A DNA stretch of 64,000 bases from JAOPZW01 sp963851295 (GTDB taxonomy: Bacteria > Actinomycetota > Thermoleophilia > Solirubrobacterales > Solirubrobacteraceae), in assembly GCA_963851295.1 (NCBI GenBank), contig CAWKOS010000005.1, positions 62,001-126,000 on the forward strand, read 5' to 3'. The notes beneath the pieces are model-generated. The model saw only the letters and a list, made by a program, of their open reading frames with translations, was not told the origin of the DNA and made no database searches. The translations under genes were made by a program, and so were the position numbers. Shown piece by piece: positions 62,833-64,000 of this stretch; positions within the stretch are counted from its first letter, which is position 1; every line of letters starts with the position of its first letter.

Positions 62833-62838
62833 TAAGAT
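62833..62838 (+). promoter_or_regulatory. Putative -10 box of the tetR-type gene
   Basis: TAAGAT, 7 nt before the GTG at 62846; it overlaps the in-frame ATG at 62837, which argues against that ATG as the start. Confidence 0.5.
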
Positions 62839-62845
62839 GTCCGGC

Positions 62846-63595
62846 GTGAGCTCGGACCCGTCTGCGCACGCGAGGCCCCGCAGCCGGCGCGACCGGCCGG
62901 CCAAGCCCGCGCTCAGCCGCGACGCGATCATCGACGCGGCGCTGGCGATCGTCGGCAAGGAGGGCGTCGACGCCCTGAGCATGCGCCGCCTGGCCCAGGC
63001 CCTGGACACGGGCCCGGCCTCGATCTACGTCTACGTCGCCAACCGCGACGAGCTCTGGGACCTGATCTTCGACGCCGCCGTCGGCACCATCGAGACCGAG
63101 CCGACCGACCCCGCGCGCTGGCGCGAGCAGCTCCACGCGCTGGCCGGGCGGATGGTCCACATGATGGCCGTCGAGTACCCGGGCATGGCGCGCCTGGCGA
63201 TGGCGCGCATCCCGGTCGGCGAGAACGCGCTGCGCACGAGCGAGTCCCTGCTCTCGCTCCTGAAGGCCGGCGGCGTGAGCGACCAGGCCGCGGCCTACGC
63301 GGCCGACCTGCTCTCGATGTACGTCACCGCGACGGCCTACGAGCAGAGCCTCTACGCCCAGCTCTACAACGACCCCGACCACGAGCGCCGCGAGGTCGAG
63401 CGCATCGCCGAGCGCTTCGCCTCGGTCTCGCCCGAGCGCTTCCCGACCATCTTCGCGCTGCGCGAGGAGCTGACGAGCGGCGACGGCGAGGAGCGCTTCG
63501 CGCTCGGCATCGACGTGCTCGTCAACGGGCTGCTCGCCACCTCCACCGAGGGACGCCTGACCAGGGGCGCGTGGGAACGCGAGGAGCAGTCGTGA
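62846..63595 (+). CDS. TetR-family regulator of the adjacent efflux pump
   Basis: A 249-residue regulator with a basic N-terminal tail and TetR helix-turn-helix (ALSMRRLAQALDTGPASIYVYVA) near residues 45-65; the C-terminal domain is of the TetR_C type with many membrane-like helices for ligand binding. Divergent from the DHA2 pump with two operator-like palindromes between. GTG start chosen by the leaderless geometry. The stop overlaps the cupin gene (GTGA), so the two are cotranscribed. Confidence 0.92.
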   Translation: MSSDPSAHARPRSRRDRPAKPALSRDAIIDAALAIVGKEGVDALSMRRLAQALDTGPASIYVYVANRDELWDLIFDAAVGTIETEPTDPARWREQLHALAGRMVHMMAVEYPGMARLAMARIPVGENALRTSESLLSLLKAGGVSDQAAAYAADLLSMYVTATAYEQSLYAQLYNDPDHERREVERIAERFASVSPERFPTIFALREELTSGDGEERFALGIDVLVNGLLATSTEGRLTRGAWEREEQS

Positions 63596-64000
63596 GCCAG
63601 GGGTGGTTCGTGGTCAACGTCGCCGACGCGACCTGGGAGAGCAAGGGCGAGTTCGGCGTGCGCACGCGCTTCGAGGAGCCCGACGCCCGCTTCCCGAACG
63701 TCGGCGTCACGATCCAGGTGCTCGAGCCCGGCCAGCCCAGCGGCCTCTACCACGCCGAGGAGGCCCAGGAGGGCTTCCTCGTGCTCGCCGGCGAGTGCCT
63801 GGCGGTGATCGAGGGCGAGGAGCACGCGCTGCGCCGGTGGGACTACTTCCACTGCCCGCCGGGAACGCGCCATGTTCTCGTCGGCGCCGGCGAGCATCCG
63901 TGCACGATCCTCATGGTCGGCGCGCCGCGCAGCGCCTCGCTGACGGAGATCCTCTACCCCGAGGACCCCGTCGCAGCGCGCCATCGCGCCTCGGCGACGC
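63592..64000 (+). CDS. Cupin-domain protein (3' end outside window)
   Basis: At least 136 residues, open at the right edge. A single cupin-2 barrel is visible: GLYHAEEAQEGFLVLAGEC with His/Glu ligands, then DYFHCPPGTRHVLVG giving the second motif. Such proteins bind a metal and act as sugar isomerases, dioxygenases or ligand-binding proteins; function is unknown. GTG start overlaps the TetR stop, so it is probably controlled together with the regulator and efflux pump. Confidence 0.82.
   Translation, partial: MSQGWFVVNVADATWESKGEFGVRTRFEEPDARFPNVGVTIQVLEPGQPSGLYHAEEAQEGFLVLAGECLAVIEGEEHALRRWDYFHCPPGTRHVLVGAGEHPCTILMVGAPRSASLTEILYPEDPVAARHRASAT

Noticed and set aside
59971..62835. Long plus-strand frame over AlkZ and the DHA2 transporter
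   Set aside because: Composed of repeated charged residues typical of antisense frames in high-GC DNA.
63688..63710. Fourth copy of the 46-bp repeat in the cupin gene
   Set aside because: Only about ten bases (CCGAACGTCGG) match one arm; no second arm follows, so it is chance.

Overview
The window is very GC-rich, with codon third positions almost always G or C, and genes are packed tightly, often joined by ATGA or GTGA stop/start overlaps. F420-type luciferase-like oxidoreductase, a corynebacterial-type GT4 glucan synthase, an AlkZ-like glycosylase, a PknB-type kinase, and an actinobacterial-type c-di-AMP riboswitch point to an Actinomycetota chromosome, most likely the Thermoleophilia/Solirubrobacterales; that placement is inference. 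No rRNA, tRNA, CRISPR array, phage genes or recognisable transposase gene were seen.

Layout. 1-2085: end of a polyamine-type ABC importer (binding protein plus two permeases), followed by a convergent Crp-type regulator. 2906-4920: OmpR-type two-component pair. 4938-5880: a DUF559/AbiEi-like gene whose two ends lie inside inverted copies of a 46-bp near-palindrome. 5902-9776: TetR regulator, E1-type pyruvate dehydrogenase/transketolase, glutathionyl-hydroquinone reductase. 9783-13106: a GAF histidine kinase fused to an ASCH domain, lying in frame directly behind a secreted phospholipase C-like phosphoesterase. 13350-16492: DEAD-box helicase, DHA2 efflux pump and MarR regulator.

16561-29878 is the best-defined pathway: a myo-inositol uptake and catabolism operon (iolE-like, binding protein, permease, ATPase, two Gfo/Idh dehydrogenases, an RmlD-like SDR, iolC, iolD, iolB, iolA) read from a promoter carrying two LacI-type palindromes, with the lacI-family gene divergent. 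29875-39897: trypsin-like protease, SnoaL-like protein, MBL-rhodanese sulfur enzyme, MFS pump, lgt, SDR, an NlpC/P60 hydrolase behind a c-di-AMP riboswitch, a PTH2-like protein, and a FtsX-type ABC exporter with its PadR regulator.

39975-47499: flippase-like membrane protein with heme peroxidase, then a pgm-glgC-GT4 glucan synthesis operon and a divergent PfkB kinase. 47534-54134: Ser/Thr kinase and amidase, a secreted protein, a diguanylate cyclase, two small orphan proteins, and a membrane protein ending in a sigma-70 region 4-like segment. 54231-60137: hydantoin-type degradation genes (LLM oxidoreductase, carbamoylase, hydantoinase) interrupted by an opposite-strand redox module (Ser-rich membrane protein, heme membrane reductase, flavoprotein, ferredoxin). 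60182-64000: AlkZ-like protein, DHA2 pump with divergent TetR and two operator palindromes, and a cupin cut by the window end.

A recurring TAnnnT box 6-8 nt upstream of start codons suggests that many of these genes are transcribed without a leader.
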